Notes: generated from the letters alone by a model not told the origin. 64,000 bases of DNA from Gammaproteobacteria bacterium (ex Lamellibrachia satsuma) (GCA_019623805.1 CP053680.1:2458001-2522000); one strand, 5' to 3'. Positions 46,377-55,150 are shown, counted from the first letter of the stretch. Made by a program: numbers and translations.

Positions 46377-46536
46377 GGTTACAGGTGCCAGGTTACAGGT
46401 ATCAGGATCGTTTTGAGTTCCTCTCCCCGTGTGGCGTAATGAAAAATATGATAATTTCTTCTTGACACGAAAAATGCTCCCAAAATAATTCCGCTGTCAC
46501 CTGTCACCTGTCACCTGTCACCTGTCACCTGTCACC
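46377..46536. repeat. short tandem repeat TGTCACC x6 with inverted partners
   Basis: Six perfect copies of TGTCACC occupy 46495-46536 and abut the accC stop codon. About 100 bases away (46378-46406) GGTTACAGGTGCCAGG and TTACAGGTATCAGG are complements of the same unit. The stretch between prmA and accC holds no gene. Confidence 0.8.
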
Positions 46537-47877
46537 TTAAAGCCCAAGCTTCTTTTCCAGGTAGTGGATGTTGGCGCCACCGGCCTGGAATGCGGCGTCC
46601 TTCATGATCTCCTGCTGTAACGGTATGTTGCACTTGATGCCGCCGATTACCATCTCGCTCAGGGCAATGCGCATGCGGGCGATAGCCGAGTCACGGGTAT
46701 CACCGTGAGTGATCAATTTGCCGATCATCGAATCGTAGTGGGGCGGCACCCGGTAACCGTTATAGATGTGGCTTTCAAAACGTACGCCCATGCCGCCGGG
46801 GATATGCAGTTGGGTGATGGTGCCTGGACTCGGCATGAAGTTGACCGGATCTTCCGCGTTGAGCCGACACTCTACTGCATGCCCTCTGATGGTGACGTCA
46901 TCCTGGGTAAAACTGAGGGGTTCACCGGCTGCGATCTTGATCTGTTCCCGCAGGATGTCGATACCGGTGACCATTTCGGTGACCGGGTGCTCAACCTGTA
47001 CGCGGGTGTTCATCTCGATGAAATAGAACTCACCGTCCTCGAAAAGGAACTCGAAGGTGCCGGCACCGCGATAACCGATCTGGCGGCAGGCCTCGGCGCA
47101 GCGCCCCCCCACTTCTGCGCGCTGTTCAGGGGTGATGCCGGGGGCGGGAGCCTCTTCAACCACCTTCTGATGGCGGCGTTGCATGGAGCAGTCGCGCTCC
47201 CCCAGATGCACTGCGTTGCCGTGAGTGTCTGCCAGCACCTGGAACTCCACATGACGGGGGTTTTCCAGGAACTTCTCCATGTAGAGCGTGCCGTTGCCGA
47301 AGGCCGCCACAGCTTCTGCCTTGGTCATGGCCACCGAGTTGAGCAGGCTTGCTTCGGAGTGAACCACCCGCATGCCACGCCCACCACCGCCACCTGAGGC
47401 TTTGATGATCACCGGGTAGCCGATCTCTTTGGCCAGTCGTTTGGTGCGGGCGGCATCGCCATCCAGCGGGCCGTCGGAACCGGGTACGGTTGGTACCCCT
47501 GCCTTCTTCATCGCCGCGATGGCGGCCACCTTGTCTCCCATGATGCGGATGGTGTCGGCGGTGGGGCCGATGAAGATGAAGCCGGAGTTCTCCACCCGCT
47601 CGGCGAAGTCGGCATTCTCGGAGAGAAAACCGTAACCGGGGTGAATCGCCATGGAGTCGGTGACCTCGGCGGCACTGATCAGTGCCGGGATGTTGAGGTA
47701 ACTCTCAGCCGAAGGCGCCGGACCGATGCAGACTGACTCGTCGGCCAGCAGGACGTGTTTCAGATCCCGGTCTGCCTCTGAGTGCACGGCAACAGTTTTG
47801 ATGTCCAGCTCTTTACAGGCGCGCAGGATACGCAGTGCTATCTCGCCGCGATTGGCGATAACGATCTTGTCTATCAT
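46537..47877 (-). CDS. accC: acetyl-CoA carboxylase biotin carboxylase subunit AccC
   Basis: 446 residues, standard. AccC carboxylates the biotin carried by AccB, using ATP and bicarbonate, at the start of fatty acid synthesis. Signatures: [20 protein letters not shown] at the N terminus, the Gly-rich ATP lid [35 protein letters not shown] and the active-site Arg in it, then [11 protein letters not shown]. It is nine bases downstream of accB. Upstream position of accB and downstream prmA follow the class pattern. Confidence 0.97.
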   Translation of the reverse strand: MIDKIVIANRGEIALRILRACKELDIKTVAVHSEADRDLKHVLLADESVCIGPAPSAESYLNIPALISAAEVTDSMAIHPGYGFLSENADFAERVENSGFIFIGPTADTIRIMGDKVAAIAAMKKAGVPTVPGSDGPLDGDAARTKRLAKEIGYPVIIKASGGGGGRGMRVVHSEASLLNSVAMTKAEAVAAFGNGTLYMEKFLENPRHVEFQVLADTHGNAVHLGERDCSMQRRHQKVVEEAPAPGITPEQRAEVGGRCAEACRQIGYRGAGTFEFLFEDGEFYFIEMNTRVQVEHPVTEMVTGIDILREQIKIAAGEPLSFTQDDVTIRGHAVECRLNAEDPVNFMPSPGTITQLHIPGGMGVRFESHIYNGYRVPPHYDSMIGKLITHGDTRDSAIARMRIALSEMVIGGIKCNIPLQQEIMKDAAFQAGGANIHYLEKKLGL

Positions 47878-47885
47878 GGCTGCGC

Positions 47886-48335
47886 TCAGTCTATGATGAA
47901 CAGGGGTTCGTTGTATTCGACCGGCTGGCCGTTCTCAACGAGGATCTTTTTGACCGTACCGGCCTTGTCACACTCTATCTGGTTGAGGATCTTCATCGCC
48001 TCGATGATGCAGAGGGTGTCACCGACTGCCACCTGCTGGCCCTCCTCCACGAAGGATTTGCTGCCTGGTGAGGGGGAGCGATAGAAAGTGCCGACCATGG
48101 GAGACTTCACGGCGTGGCCCTGAATCTCTTCCGGTGCTTCTTCAGCTGGCGGGGCTGCTGCAGGGGCTGGTGTTGCGGCAACCGCCGGCTGTGCGGCGGG
48201 CATAGGTGCAAATGCTGCGGGAAAGGAGCTCTGGCGGCTGATGCGAACCGACTCCTCTCCCTCATGAATCTCAATTTCTGCGATATCGGACTCTTCGAGC
48301 AGTTCGATCAGTTTCTTTACTTTGCGGATATCCAT
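47886..48335 (-). CDS. accB: biotin carboxyl carrier protein AccB
   Basis: 149 residues. The N-terminal [20 protein letters not shown] and the Ala/Pro-rich linker (about 50-75) are followed by the biotinyl domain with the modified Lys in [10 protein letters not shown] and the preceding [18 protein letters not shown] thumb region. Carries carboxybiotin between AccC and the carboxyltransferase AccAD. Co-transcribed with aroQ (14 bases upstream) and accC (9 bases downstream). Confidence 0.97.
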   Translation of the reverse strand: MDIRKVKKLIELLEESDIAEIEIHEGEESVRISRQSSFPAAFAPMPAAQPAVAATPAPAAAPPAEEAPEEIQGHAVKSPMVGTFYRSPSPGSKSFVEEGQQVAVGDTLCIIEAMKILNQIECDKAGTVKKILVENGQPVEYNEPLFIID

Positions 48336-48349
48336 GGTTGTCGATCTCG

Positions 48350-48799
48350 TCAGTTGTCGCTGTGGTCTAAGCGGTGGATGGCGGCCTGCAGGGCAAGTTC
48401 ATATCCCTGGGCGCCGAGTCCGGCGATGGTGCCGACAGCAATATCTGAAAGGTAGGAGTGGGTGCGGAACGGTTCCCTGGCATGTACGTTCGAGAGATGT
48501 ACTTCGATGAAAGGGATCCTGGTGCCCGCAAAGGCGTCCCGCAGGGCGATGCTGGTGTGTGTAAACGCGGCTGGGTTGATAAGGATGAACTCGGTCCCTT
48601 CCTTGTAAGCCTCGTGAATCCAATCCACCAGTTCATGTTCTGCATTGCTTTGGTGAAAGTTCAGCCGGTGTCCGGCGCTTTCCGCCTGCTGTTCCAGTCG
48701 AGTACGGATATCATCGAGGGTGTCGCGTCCATAGTGCTCCGGCTCACGAGTACCCAGCAGGTTCAGGTTGGGGCCGTTGAGTACCAGAATGGTCGCCAT
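48350..48799 (-). CDS. aroQ: type II 3-dehydroquinate dehydratase AroQ
   Basis: 149 residues. Removes water from 3-dehydroquinate in the shikimate route. The flavodoxin-like fold starts [21 protein letters not shown] (Tyr as base), and the lid and substrate residues are in [33 protein letters not shown] and [20 protein letters not shown]. First gene of the aroQ-accB-accC unit. The upstream 400 bases carry no gene but hold the miniature element. Confidence 0.97.
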   Translation of the reverse strand: MATILVLNGPNLNLLGTREPEHYGRDTLDDIRTRLEQQAESAGHRLNFHQSNAEHELVDWIHEAYKEGTEFILINPAAFTHTSIALRDAFAGTRIPFIEVHLSNVHAREPFRTHSYLSDIAVGTIAGLGAQGYELALQAAIHRLDHSDN

Positions 48800-49033
48800 G
48801 GTATTGAAAATCCGGGGCTGGAAGGCGGAGATTTAAGAACCTCGCCGAAGCTATGGCCCACCGCGCTAGTCGGTGGTTCGGGATGGTTCCGTGAATGACG
48901 AGCCGATTTTGCAAGATCCTGGGGGTTTTGTCCAGTTTCAATGCAGAATTCGCCATGATCGTTACAATTTGAGGTGGCAGACTTGAGCAATTCTCTCTCC
49001 TGCTGACATTTTTTGCGGGGCTGTCCCAATGAT
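48800..49033. promoter_or_regulatory. upstream region of aroQ-accBC
   Basis: No supported gene. It must hold the promoter for aroQ-accB-accC unless transcription comes through from dsbD. I see no clear -35/-10 pair on the minus strand that I would defend. Confidence 0.35.
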
Positions 49034-49202
49034 CTAGGAGACTGTCGGGTTTATCCGTTTGAAGCGAAAATCACTGGGGGCGAATCAAATCAGTTTATCG
49101 AACGAGGCGAATAGTGGACCTATTTAACGAGTTCGATAAGCTGAGTTGATCGCCATCCAGGGATTTGCAGCCAAACAGTGTTAAATCCGACAGTCTCACT
49201 AG
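49034..49202. mobile_element. 161-bp miniature inverted-repeat element with CTAG duplications
   Basis: Inverted ends GAGACTGTCGGGTTTA (49038) and TAAATCCGACAGTCTC (to 49197) differ at one position. CTAG occurs directly outside on both sides (49034-49037 and 49199-49202; one extra base on the right). Inside, CAGTTTATCGAACGAGG and GTTCGATAAGCTGA form a second inverted pair, so most of the element can fold. No coding frame. The right CTAG contains the stop codon of the tlpA-like gene. Confidence 0.75.
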
Positions 49203-49735
49203 AGTAGGGGCTCGATATGCTTGCGCAGGCTTGCGGCCGAAATTGCGCCTGCCTGGACAAAGATGAGTTGACCATCACGCCTGAAGGCGGCAGTGAATGG
49301 GAGTTCAAGTAGTCGGTTGCCCATGCGCCTGGAGAGTTTGGCCTCTGTCATACCGCCTCTGAAGAGCGGATAGCTGACCGGGTGTGAAACGCTAAATGTC
49401 TTAGCGTCATCCACTTTGTCGATGGCGATGCCCAGTATCTGCAGGCCGTGATGGCCCCACTCATCCTGAAGATCGGAGAGGGCCGGCATCTCAGCTTGAC
49501 AGGGCGGGCACCATGAAGCCCAAAAGTTGAGAATCACCACCTTATCGGACCATTGACTGGTGTGGTGGGCCTTGCCTGCCAGATCAACCAGTCTGTATGC
49601 CGGTAAACTGGCAATCGGTGAAGATGTACTGGTCCTGTCTGCATGGCTGTGCTTTGAATTTATCACGTGACCAGCGAACCAGACACCAGCAAGCAGGGAT
49701 CCGATCAGGAGGATCTGCAGGACCCTTTTAATCAC
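49199..49735 (-). CDS. TlpA/ResA-like thiol-disulfide oxidoreductase
   Basis: 178 residues. An N-terminal helix (VLQILLIGSLLAGVWFAGHV) exports or anchors it, and a thioredoxin fold follows with the redox site NFWASWCPPCQAEMP near residue 75 and the cis-Pro region LPFTAAFRRDG. TlpA-type proteins keep periplasmic thiols, such as apo-cytochromes, reduced. The start overlaps the dsbD stop by four bases, so DsbD is likely its electron donor. The stop codon TAG is formed inside the CTAG duplication of the miniature element and is unaffected by the insertion. Confidence 0.9.
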   Translation of the reverse strand: MIKRVLQILLIGSLLAGVWFAGHVINSKHSHADRTSTSSPIASLPAYRLVDLAGKAHHTSQWSDKVVILNFWASWCPPCQAEMPALSDLQDEWGHHGLQILGIAIDKVDDAKTFSVSHPVSYPLFRGGMTEAKLSRRMGNRLLELPFTAAFRRDGQLIFVQAGAISAASLRKHIEPLL

Positions 49736-52035
49736 CGGACGGCATTCCTGACGTGGGCGGCAAACACCTCAGCCTCTTGATAGCCGACGACCCGATAGGC
49801 CTTGCGTTCCCTGCCGTCACTGCCGTAGAAGAAAATGGCCGGTGGTCCCGGCAGGCCGAAATGTCCCTGCAGCAACGCTTTGTCCTGTTCGTCATTGGCG
49901 GTGACATCTGCCTGCAGCAGGACGGTATCCTTCAGCGCAGATATTACCTCAGGGTCGGAGAAGGTGTACTTCTCCATCTCCTTGCATGAGATGCACCAGT
50001 CGGCGTAGAAATCGAGCATCACTGATTTGCCCGCGGTGCTGGCGACGCTGACCTCCCGTTGCAGATCGTCCAGGTTCTTGATGCGTTTGAAGGTCAGTTC
50101 GTGGGCTGCCTGCCCGCCGCTGCTGCCAAAGCCCAGGTTGCGTAGTGGCTGCAGGGTATCCTTGCCACCGGCGGCGGCGCCGACCAGCATCAGTGCGCCG
50201 TAGATCAAAAAGACCACGCCGAGCCCTTTCCAGAGTTTTTGCCAGCCACCCGCCTCGATCTCCAGGTGACGCAGGGCGCCCATGTAGATGGCGGAGACGA
50301 CCAGCAGCATGCCCCAGAGGAACATGGCGATGTCCGCTGGAATGATGCGTTCCAGCATGATGATGGCGACACCCAACATGGCGACGCCAAAGACCGCCTT
50401 GACCGCATCCATCCAGCTTCCGGCTCTTGGCAGCAGCTTGCCTGCAGAGGCGCCGATGGCGATCAGTGGTGCGCCCATGCCGAGGCTCAGGGCGAACAGG
50501 GCCAGGCCACCGAGTACGGCGTCGCCGGTTTGACCGATATAGATCAATGCACCCGCCAGGGGCGGCGCAACACAGGGACCGACGATCAGGGCTGAGAGAA
50601 AACCCATGATGGCGACGCCGGTGAGGGAGCCCCCCTGCTGTTTGTTGCTGACGTCGGTGAGTTTGCTCTGCAGGCTGCTGGGCAGCTGCAGTTCATAGAA
50701 ACCGAACATGGAGAGGGCGAGCAGGACGAAGACCAGAGCGAAGATGCTGAGGATCCAGGGATTCTGGAAAGCGGCCTGCAGATTTTCTCCAAACAGTCCG
50801 GCCAGCACTCCGGCCGCAGTATAGGTGAGCGCCATGGCCAGCACATAGACCACTGATAGGGTGAGCGCCTTGCGGGTGGTGATGTGCTTACCCTGTCCGG
50901 CGATGATGCCGGAGAGGATCGGGATCATGGGAAAGATGCAGGGAGTAAAGGCGAGTCCCAGCCCCAGCATGAAGAAGACCCCGACCACCACCAGTGTGCT
51001 GCTGCCCTCAAGGGTGGCAGCTATCTCGTCCAGTTCAGAAACCGGCTGGTTCTCAGCTGTGGTGGTTGGGGGCGACATGCTTGCCGCCTGCACCGGGGTG
51101 GCTACTGCGGTTGAGGCGAGGGTCGGCAGCGCGAGATCGAAAGTTTTGCGTATTGGCGGATAACAGACCCCGATTTCGGCACAGCCCTGGTAAGCAACCT
51201 CAAGGGTGACGCTTTCGGCGGTACTACTGCCGCGAATCAGCGGCAGGGAGAGGTCGATGCCATCGTGGTAGACCGGCACATCGCCGATCTTGCCCTCTGG
51301 AGTAATGGTGTCTTTTTTGATCTCCGGTTCCGGCAGGGTGTAACTTCCCAGCACCACATTGTCATTGTCGGTCAGTTGCAGCTTGATCTTGTCGTAATAG
51401 AGGTAGGTGCCGTCGGCGATGCTCCATAGCAGGCGCAGATGAGTGCCGTCCTCCACCGTTACCACCAGTTTATAGGCCTTTTCCGGTGCGAGCAGCTCTC
51501 CTTCATCGTTGGCAAAGAGTGGGGTGCTGTTGTCGATCAGACTTGAAGTGCGGTTGGCGCTGGTGGTCAGGGGGTCGCCGGCAATCAACATCGGTTCAAG
51601 CTTGAGCTGGACCTCCTGGAGGTGTGGCGGGTAGCAGATGCCCTGGTCGGCGCAGCCCTGGGAGCGGGCTTGCAGATTGAGCGTGTCCGGAGAACCCTGG
51701 CCGCGTTTGATGGGTAAGCGAACAGTGACGGGGCCGCGATAGACGTGGAGGTCGCCGAAGAACTCGTCGTGTTTGAGTTTTGCCGTAGGCAGTTCCGGCT
51801 CATCGAGTTCGATGCCGACGGCGTCGGTTTCAAAGCGAATCTTGTCCCGATACAGGTAGTAACCGTCTGCGATGTTCCACTTCACCAGCAGATGGTCCGG
51901 GCCGTCGGTTGTTACCTGGATCGGGAAAACCTGATCCGGTGGCGGCGGCTCCTCATTTGCATTGGCATTGGTCAGCAGAAGTGCCAGGCTCGCAAATAAA
52001 AGAGACAGTGAAATCAGGAATTTGTTGTTGTGCAT
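49732..52035 (-). CDS. dsbD: thiol:disulfide interchange protein DsbD with duplicated alpha domain
   Basis: 767 residues against 560-600 usual. DsbD takes electrons from cytosolic thioredoxin to periplasmic partners. After the signal peptide there are two alpha domains, at about 27-150 and 180-315, each with the redox Cys pair (GCADQGICYPP and GCAEIGVCYPP). Then come eight membrane helices (about 345-600) with Cys in TPCIFPMIPIL and VGPCVAPPLAG, and the thioredoxin-like gamma domain with DFYADWCISCKEMEKYTF. The second alpha explains the extra length. Overlaps cutA upstream by 22 bases and the tlpA-like gene downstream by 4. Confidence 0.94.
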   Translation of the reverse strand: MHNNKFLISLSLLFASLALLLTNANANEEPPPPDQVFPIQVTTDGPDHLLVKWNIADGYYLYRDKIRFETDAVGIELDEPELPTAKLKHDEFFGDLHVYRGPVTVRLPIKRGQGSPDTLNLQARSQGCADQGICYPPHLQEVQLKLEPMLIAGDPLTTSANRTSSLIDNSTPLFANDEGELLAPEKAYKLVVTVEDGTHLRLLWSIADGTYLYYDKIKLQLTDNDNVVLGSYTLPEPEIKKDTITPEGKIGDVPVYHDGIDLSLPLIRGSSTAESVTLEVAYQGCAEIGVCYPPIRKTFDLALPTLASTAVATPVQAASMSPPTTTAENQPVSELDEIAATLEGSSTLVVVGVFFMLGLGLAFTPCIFPMIPILSGIIAGQGKHITTRKALTLSVVYVLAMALTYTAAGVLAGLFGENLQAAFQNPWILSIFALVFVLLALSMFGFYELQLPSSLQSKLTDVSNKQQGGSLTGVAIMGFLSALIVGPCVAPPLAGALIYIGQTGDAVLGGLALFALSLGMGAPLIAIGASAGKLLPRAGSWMDAVKAVFGVAMLGVAIIMLERIIPADIAMFLWGMLLVVSAIYMGALRHLEIEAGGWQKLWKGLGVVFLIYGALMLVGAAAGGKDTLQPLRNLGFGSSGGQAAHELTFKRIKNLDDLQREVSVASTAGKSVMLDFYADWCISCKEMEKYTFSDPEVISALKDTVLLQADVTANDEQDKALLQGHFGLPGPPAIFFYGSDGRERKAYRVVGYQEAEVFAAHVRNAVR

Positions 52036-52361
52036 TTTTCCACCCAGTCGAGGTAACCATTGAGGCCCTGTTCTACAGGGACTGCAATGATCTCTGGAAG
52101 TTCATAGGGATGTTGTGCCCGGATTTGTGCTTCCAGTGCGTCATAATGTTGTTTTGTGGTCTTGATCAACAGCAGGTGTTCATTCGCCGATTCCAGCTTG
52201 TCCTCCCATCGGTAGACCGATGTGACAGGTGCTGTGATGTTGACGCAGGCTGCCAGACCTTGGGAAACCAGGGATTGGGCAAGCCGGACACCAGTCTGGT
52301 GGTCGGGGACGGTGCAGTGGACCAGAAGCAGTTTCGTCGGCATTGGGGAAAGATACTCCAT
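52014..52361 (-). CDS. cutA: CutA-family divalent-cation tolerance protein
   Basis: 115 residues. CutA forms a compact trimer; genetically tied to copper tolerance, its function is unsettled. Signatures are LLLVHCTVPDHQTGVRLAQSL, GLAACVNITAPVTSVYRWEDKLE and HPYELPEIIAVPVEQG. The last 22 bases overlap the beginning of dsbD, a common pairing in the class. ATG 52361 gives a normal N terminus, though MPTKL at 52343 is the shorter option. Confidence 0.93.
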   Translation of the reverse strand: MEYLSPMPTKLLLVHCTVPDHQTGVRLAQSLVSQGLAACVNITAPVTSVYRWEDKLESANEHLLLIKTTKQHYDALEAQIRAQHPYELPEIIAVPVEQGLNGYLDWVEKCTTTNS

Positions 52362-52425
52362 TAGAGGATCAGTCTCCAGATGTGCATTCAGAGGCTCTTT
52401 ATGGAAGCGCTGATTAATTGGGTTA

Positions 52426-52524
52426 TTGTCATCTCGACCGTAAGGAGAGATCTCGAACTACAGAGTCCAAAACTGTTTTGAGGTATGAAATTTTTCACTA
52501 AGTTCGACAATGACAATTAATCAG
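52426..52524. repeat. palindromic intergenic element, copy D (degenerate right arm)
   Basis: Left arm TTGTCATCTCGACCGTAAGG with AGAGATCTCG is well kept; the right arm (GTTCGACAATGACAATTAAT) has several changes. CTGATTAATTG occurs outside both arms in inverse orientation. Confidence 0.7.
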
Positions 52525-52577
52525 GGCTTCTATTGCAGCGTTGAATCCGATAGCCACCTAAGGGTAAGCTGCGCTGG

Positions 52578-52985
52578 ATGAAATATAGTGCAATTCTATT
52601 TGGCGTTCTGCTGCTCGTCGTTCTCACCTTCAGCCTGATTCTGCTGGGTATCCTCGTTGGTGCCCAAACTGCGACAGGGCCGCAGATCCTTACAGCCACC
52701 TCGCTCTGGATAGCAGTGGGGCTGGTTACTGCCCGCAACGCAGAGGAGGCCGGAATTCTGCATGGGTTGTTGGCAGGGTTTCTTGGGGCTTTGATGGTGG
52801 GACTCAGTCTGCCGTCAGTTGCAGCGTCCTGGTCTTACCCGCTGCTTGCCCAGCTAGCTGAAAAGCCGCTTTTTTTAAGCGCCCTGTTGGGTGCTTTCTG
52901 GGGTTCGGTGGGTGGCATGATCGGGGATACCGTACGCGTGATCAAGGCTAAGCGCGCCAGACGCAAAGCGGGGGAGCAGGCATGA
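52578..52985 (+). CDS. small four-helix membrane protein (hypothetical)
   Basis: 135 residues with four hydrophobic stretches: AILFGVLLLVVLTFSLILLG, ILTATSLWIAVGLVTA, GLLAGFLGALMVGLSL and LSALLGAFWGSVGGMIG. The end is basic (KAKRARRKAGEQA). The plan resembles the small DUF5518-type membrane proteins, but I do not recognise a definite family. The stop overlaps the fxsA start by four bases, so the two are one unit. Confidence 0.7.
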   Translation: MKYSAILFGVLLLVVLTFSLILLGILVGAQTATGPQILTATSLWIAVGLVTARNAEEAGILHGLLAGFLGALMVGLSLPSVAASWSYPLLAQLAEKPLFLSALLGAFWGSVGGMIGDTVRVIKAKRARRKAGEQA

Positions 52986-53443
52986 ATCCTCTCTTTCTTT
53001 TCCTCCTGCTGTTTGTCGGAATTCCTCTGGTTGAACTCTACTTCCTGATTCAGGTGGGTTCGCAGATCGGCGCCTTTTCGACGATCTTTCTGACGGTATT
53101 TACCGCCCTGCTTGGGGGTTGGATGGTCCGTGCGCAGGGATTCTCGACTTTAGGCAAGGTGCAGCAGGCAATGAACCACAATGAGGTGCCGGCACTGGAG
53201 ATGATGGAGGGGGCGGTACTGCTGGTGTGTGGGATTCTGCTGCTGTTGCCGGGTTTTATCACCGATGCCGTGGGTTTCCTCTTTCTGGTGCCGCCACTCA
53301 GACGCTGGCTGCTCACTGCAGGACTGAAAGGGGCCGGTATCATGCGCCCGGTTTCCACTACGAAAACCGAAAATAGAGAGCAGGCTCACCGGATCATCGA
53401 AGGTGAATGCCGTCGGGAAGACGATGATCCAGAACGTCGCTGA
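52982..53443 (+). CDS. fxsA: FxsA-family membrane protein
   Basis: 153 residues. The first ~110 residues contain three to four hydrophobic segments, with the family phrases FVGIPLVELYFLIQVGSQIGA, GGWMVRAQGFSTLGKVQQAM and EMMEGAVLLVCGILLLLPGFITD, followed by PLRRWL. FxsA (suppressor of F exclusion of phage T7) is an inner-membrane protein of unclear action. In E. coli fxsA precedes groES; here a minus-strand gene stands between. The polar tail is charged (EGECRREDDDPERR). Confidence 0.92.
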   Translation: MNPLFLFLLLFVGIPLVELYFLIQVGSQIGAFSTIFLTVFTALLGGWMVRAQGFSTLGKVQQAMNHNEVPALEMMEGAVLLVCGILLLLPGFITDAVGFLFLVPPLRRWLLTAGLKGAGIMRPVSTTKTENREQAHRIIEGECRREDDDPERR

Positions 53444-53466
53444 TCGCAGTCTGTAATATCAATACA

Positions 53467-54804
53467 TCAAAGCGGTTTCGAATAGACTGGCAGCGCCTCG
53501 ATTCGTTTGCCGATCATCTCAAGCATAGCGTGGTAGCGCGGGTCGTCGAGACTGCCATATTCGGCTTCGAAACGGGTGTGAGGGATTCCGTCCTGAAGGC
53601 CCTCGATCGACGGAAAGAAGGCCTGTTCATCGGTCGCTTTCGACAGCACAGACTGTGCGTGGCGGGCGCTCTCTTTTGAGGTGAGGAGTTGGTCGGTGAG
53701 TTTGATTCCGACTTGGTCGGCGGCCAGGTCGCTGAAACTGAATCCGCTGCCGAGGTTGTCGGCATCGAGAATCTCCTTGTACTCCCCTAGTGCAAAGCTC
53801 ATGCCGCTGTCGGTGATTAACTTCAATGTTGAGCTGACGAAGACATGCCGCACCAGGTCATGACGCCCACCCAACACCACGTTCGGTGGTTCATCGCGGC
53901 AACTCTCCTTTGTGACCGATCGGATGTCGCCGATCAGCGGTTCAAAACGGCTGCTGCCGAGAAAGATGCCAATCGCAAGTAATGCTGCACGGTTCTCTTT
54001 TCGCGCCGACATGCCGAGTTGGGTGCGTTTATGCACCAACTCGAAAGTGGGGGCGATGTACTGAATGGCGGAAATTTTTAGGTCGTGGCTATAGAGCCGA
54101 TCCAGTTCACAGAGTCTGCTGTAGTAAGCCCTTACCCGCTTGGGATCGCCCAATAATTTCAGGTTATCCCTCACCTCCGCTACCCGGTGCGCGGCAGTTT
54201 TCAGGCGTGCCTTGATATCGGGAATGGGTTTGAAAGTGACCGAGATCTTATCCCCTTCGGTCTTCACGCTCTGCACTGCCTCGATAAAACGGCTGCCCAG
54301 CGCTTCACCCATAAACTGGTTGAGCGCGCTTTCCACGAATCCCATGGCGATACCGCCTGGAATCTTCAGATTGCCGACGCTGACTTGTGAGAGGCGCAGG
54401 CCATATTCCGATGGAGCAACCCCGATCTGCAGATTGAGATAGTCCCCAAACGGGTTTTCCGGTATGAAAAGTGAGAAGGAGCCTTGGGCCTCCCAAGGGG
54501 TGATGTTGGCGTGACCGTGCAGGCGGCCTATACCACGGGTAGCCAGGGCGATCAGCCCGTTTATATCCTTTTGGGTGATAGTGATGCTGGCAATTTCGTC
54601 GTCTGACTGAATCTTATGCCGTATCTCCTGAGCCAGTTTTTTGACCCTCACGGCGGCATCTGTATTCAGTTGCTGTGACTCAATAACCAGGGGTTGGTTC
54701 TCGCTGGCGCGATAGGCGAAAAAAACCACGGCCAGCGTCAGGATGAGGACGGCAAGCAGTAGATATCTGCCCCAGCGAAAAGGTTTTTTCTCTCTTTTAG
54801 ACAT
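53467..54804 (-). CDS. membrane-anchored protein of unknown function
   Basis: 445 residues from ATG 54804 (MSKREKKPFRWGRYLLLAV); the frame is open upstream but that extension lacks a plausible N terminus. A basic N terminus and one membrane helix (YLLLAVLILTLAVVFFAYRA) point to an inner-membrane anchor with a large periplasmic part. From 50 to 160 it contains AVRVKKLAQEIRHKI, ITITQKDINGLIALATRG and repeated beta strands that suggest a lipid-binding-like fold. Two Cys near 245 and 320 could pair. The second half has a helical region including SGMSFALGEYKEILDADNLGSGFSF, similar in style to secreted peptidases of unclear class, which I cannot confirm. It lies between fxsA and groES, opposite to both. 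Confidence 0.7.
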   Translation of the reverse strand: MSKREKKPFRWGRYLLLAVLILTLAVVFFAYRASENQPLVIESQQLNTDAAVRVKKLAQEIRHKIQSDDEIASITITQKDINGLIALATRGIGRLHGHANITPWEAQGSFSLFIPENPFGDYLNLQIGVAPSEYGLRLSQVSVGNLKIPGGIAMGFVESALNQFMGEALGSRFIEAVQSVKTEGDKISVTFKPIPDIKARLKTAAHRVAEVRDNLKLLGDPKRVRAYYSRLCELDRLYSHDLKISAIQYIAPTFELVHKRTQLGMSARKENRAALLAIGIFLGSSRFEPLIGDIRSVTKESCRDEPPNVVLGGRHDLVRHVFVSSTLKLITDSGMSFALGEYKEILDADNLGSGFSFSDLAADQVGIKLTDQLLTSKESARHAQSVLSKATDEQAFFPSIEGLQDGIPHTRFEAEYGSLDDPRYHAMLEMIGKRIEALPVYSKPL

Positions 54805-54984
54805 ATCGCTACCCGGTTCTATGTAGGGATAATGGCATGGATCCTCCTCACGATGGAAATCTACAGCATAAGATATTTCTGCTTTGACGCTGGATTTCAG
54901 GATCAAAATGGGTGATGGGAACCCCATTAAGGATGTAAAGGTATCGTAACTATTCAGCTTGACCCTGAATATGTGCCTTTTTTG

Positions 54985-55059
54985 TAGGTTGAGTTAGATG
55001 CGAATGACTCCAAACTTTCGTTTTGCCGCGAAGCTTTGCACGCATCGTAACCCAACCTA
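54985..55059. repeat. inverted repeat, TAGGTTGGGTTA family
   Basis: TAGGTTGAGTTAGATGCG (54985) and CGCATCGTAACCCAACCTA (55041-55059) are inverted complements with small differences, separated by about 38 bases. A common type of extragenic palindrome in proteobacteria; different from the four-copy family of this window. Confidence 0.65.
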
Positions 55060-55095
55060 TGTTGCTCTCAAACACTAGAGGCCTGTGCGCCTCCC

Positions 55096-55124
55096 CTTGA
55101 CTCTCTGTTTTTTGCCCCTATTAT
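55096..55124 (+). promoter_or_regulatory. groES-groEL promoter, heat-shock and housekeeping types overlapping
   Basis: A sigma-32-like pair CTTGAC (55096-55101) and CCCCTATTA (55115-55123) are 13 bases apart. TTGACT and TATTAT, 16 bases apart and shifted by one, also fit a sigma-70 promoter. The start would fall near the CIRCE operator. Confidence 0.75.
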
Positions 55125-55150
55125 TAGCACTCAGTTCGGGTGAGTGCTAA
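55124..55150 (+). promoter_or_regulatory. CIRCE operator (HrcA site) of groES-groEL
   Basis: TTAGCACTC, nine bases, GAGTGCTAA: a perfect CIRCE element. HrcA binds it as a repressor and is released when GroEL is busy with unfolded protein. It begins at the -10 box and covers the presumed start of transcription, so binding would block transcription. Confidence 0.95.

Noticed and set aside
46495-46536. CRISPR array
   Set aside because: The units are seven bases long without spacers; this is a simple tandem repeat.
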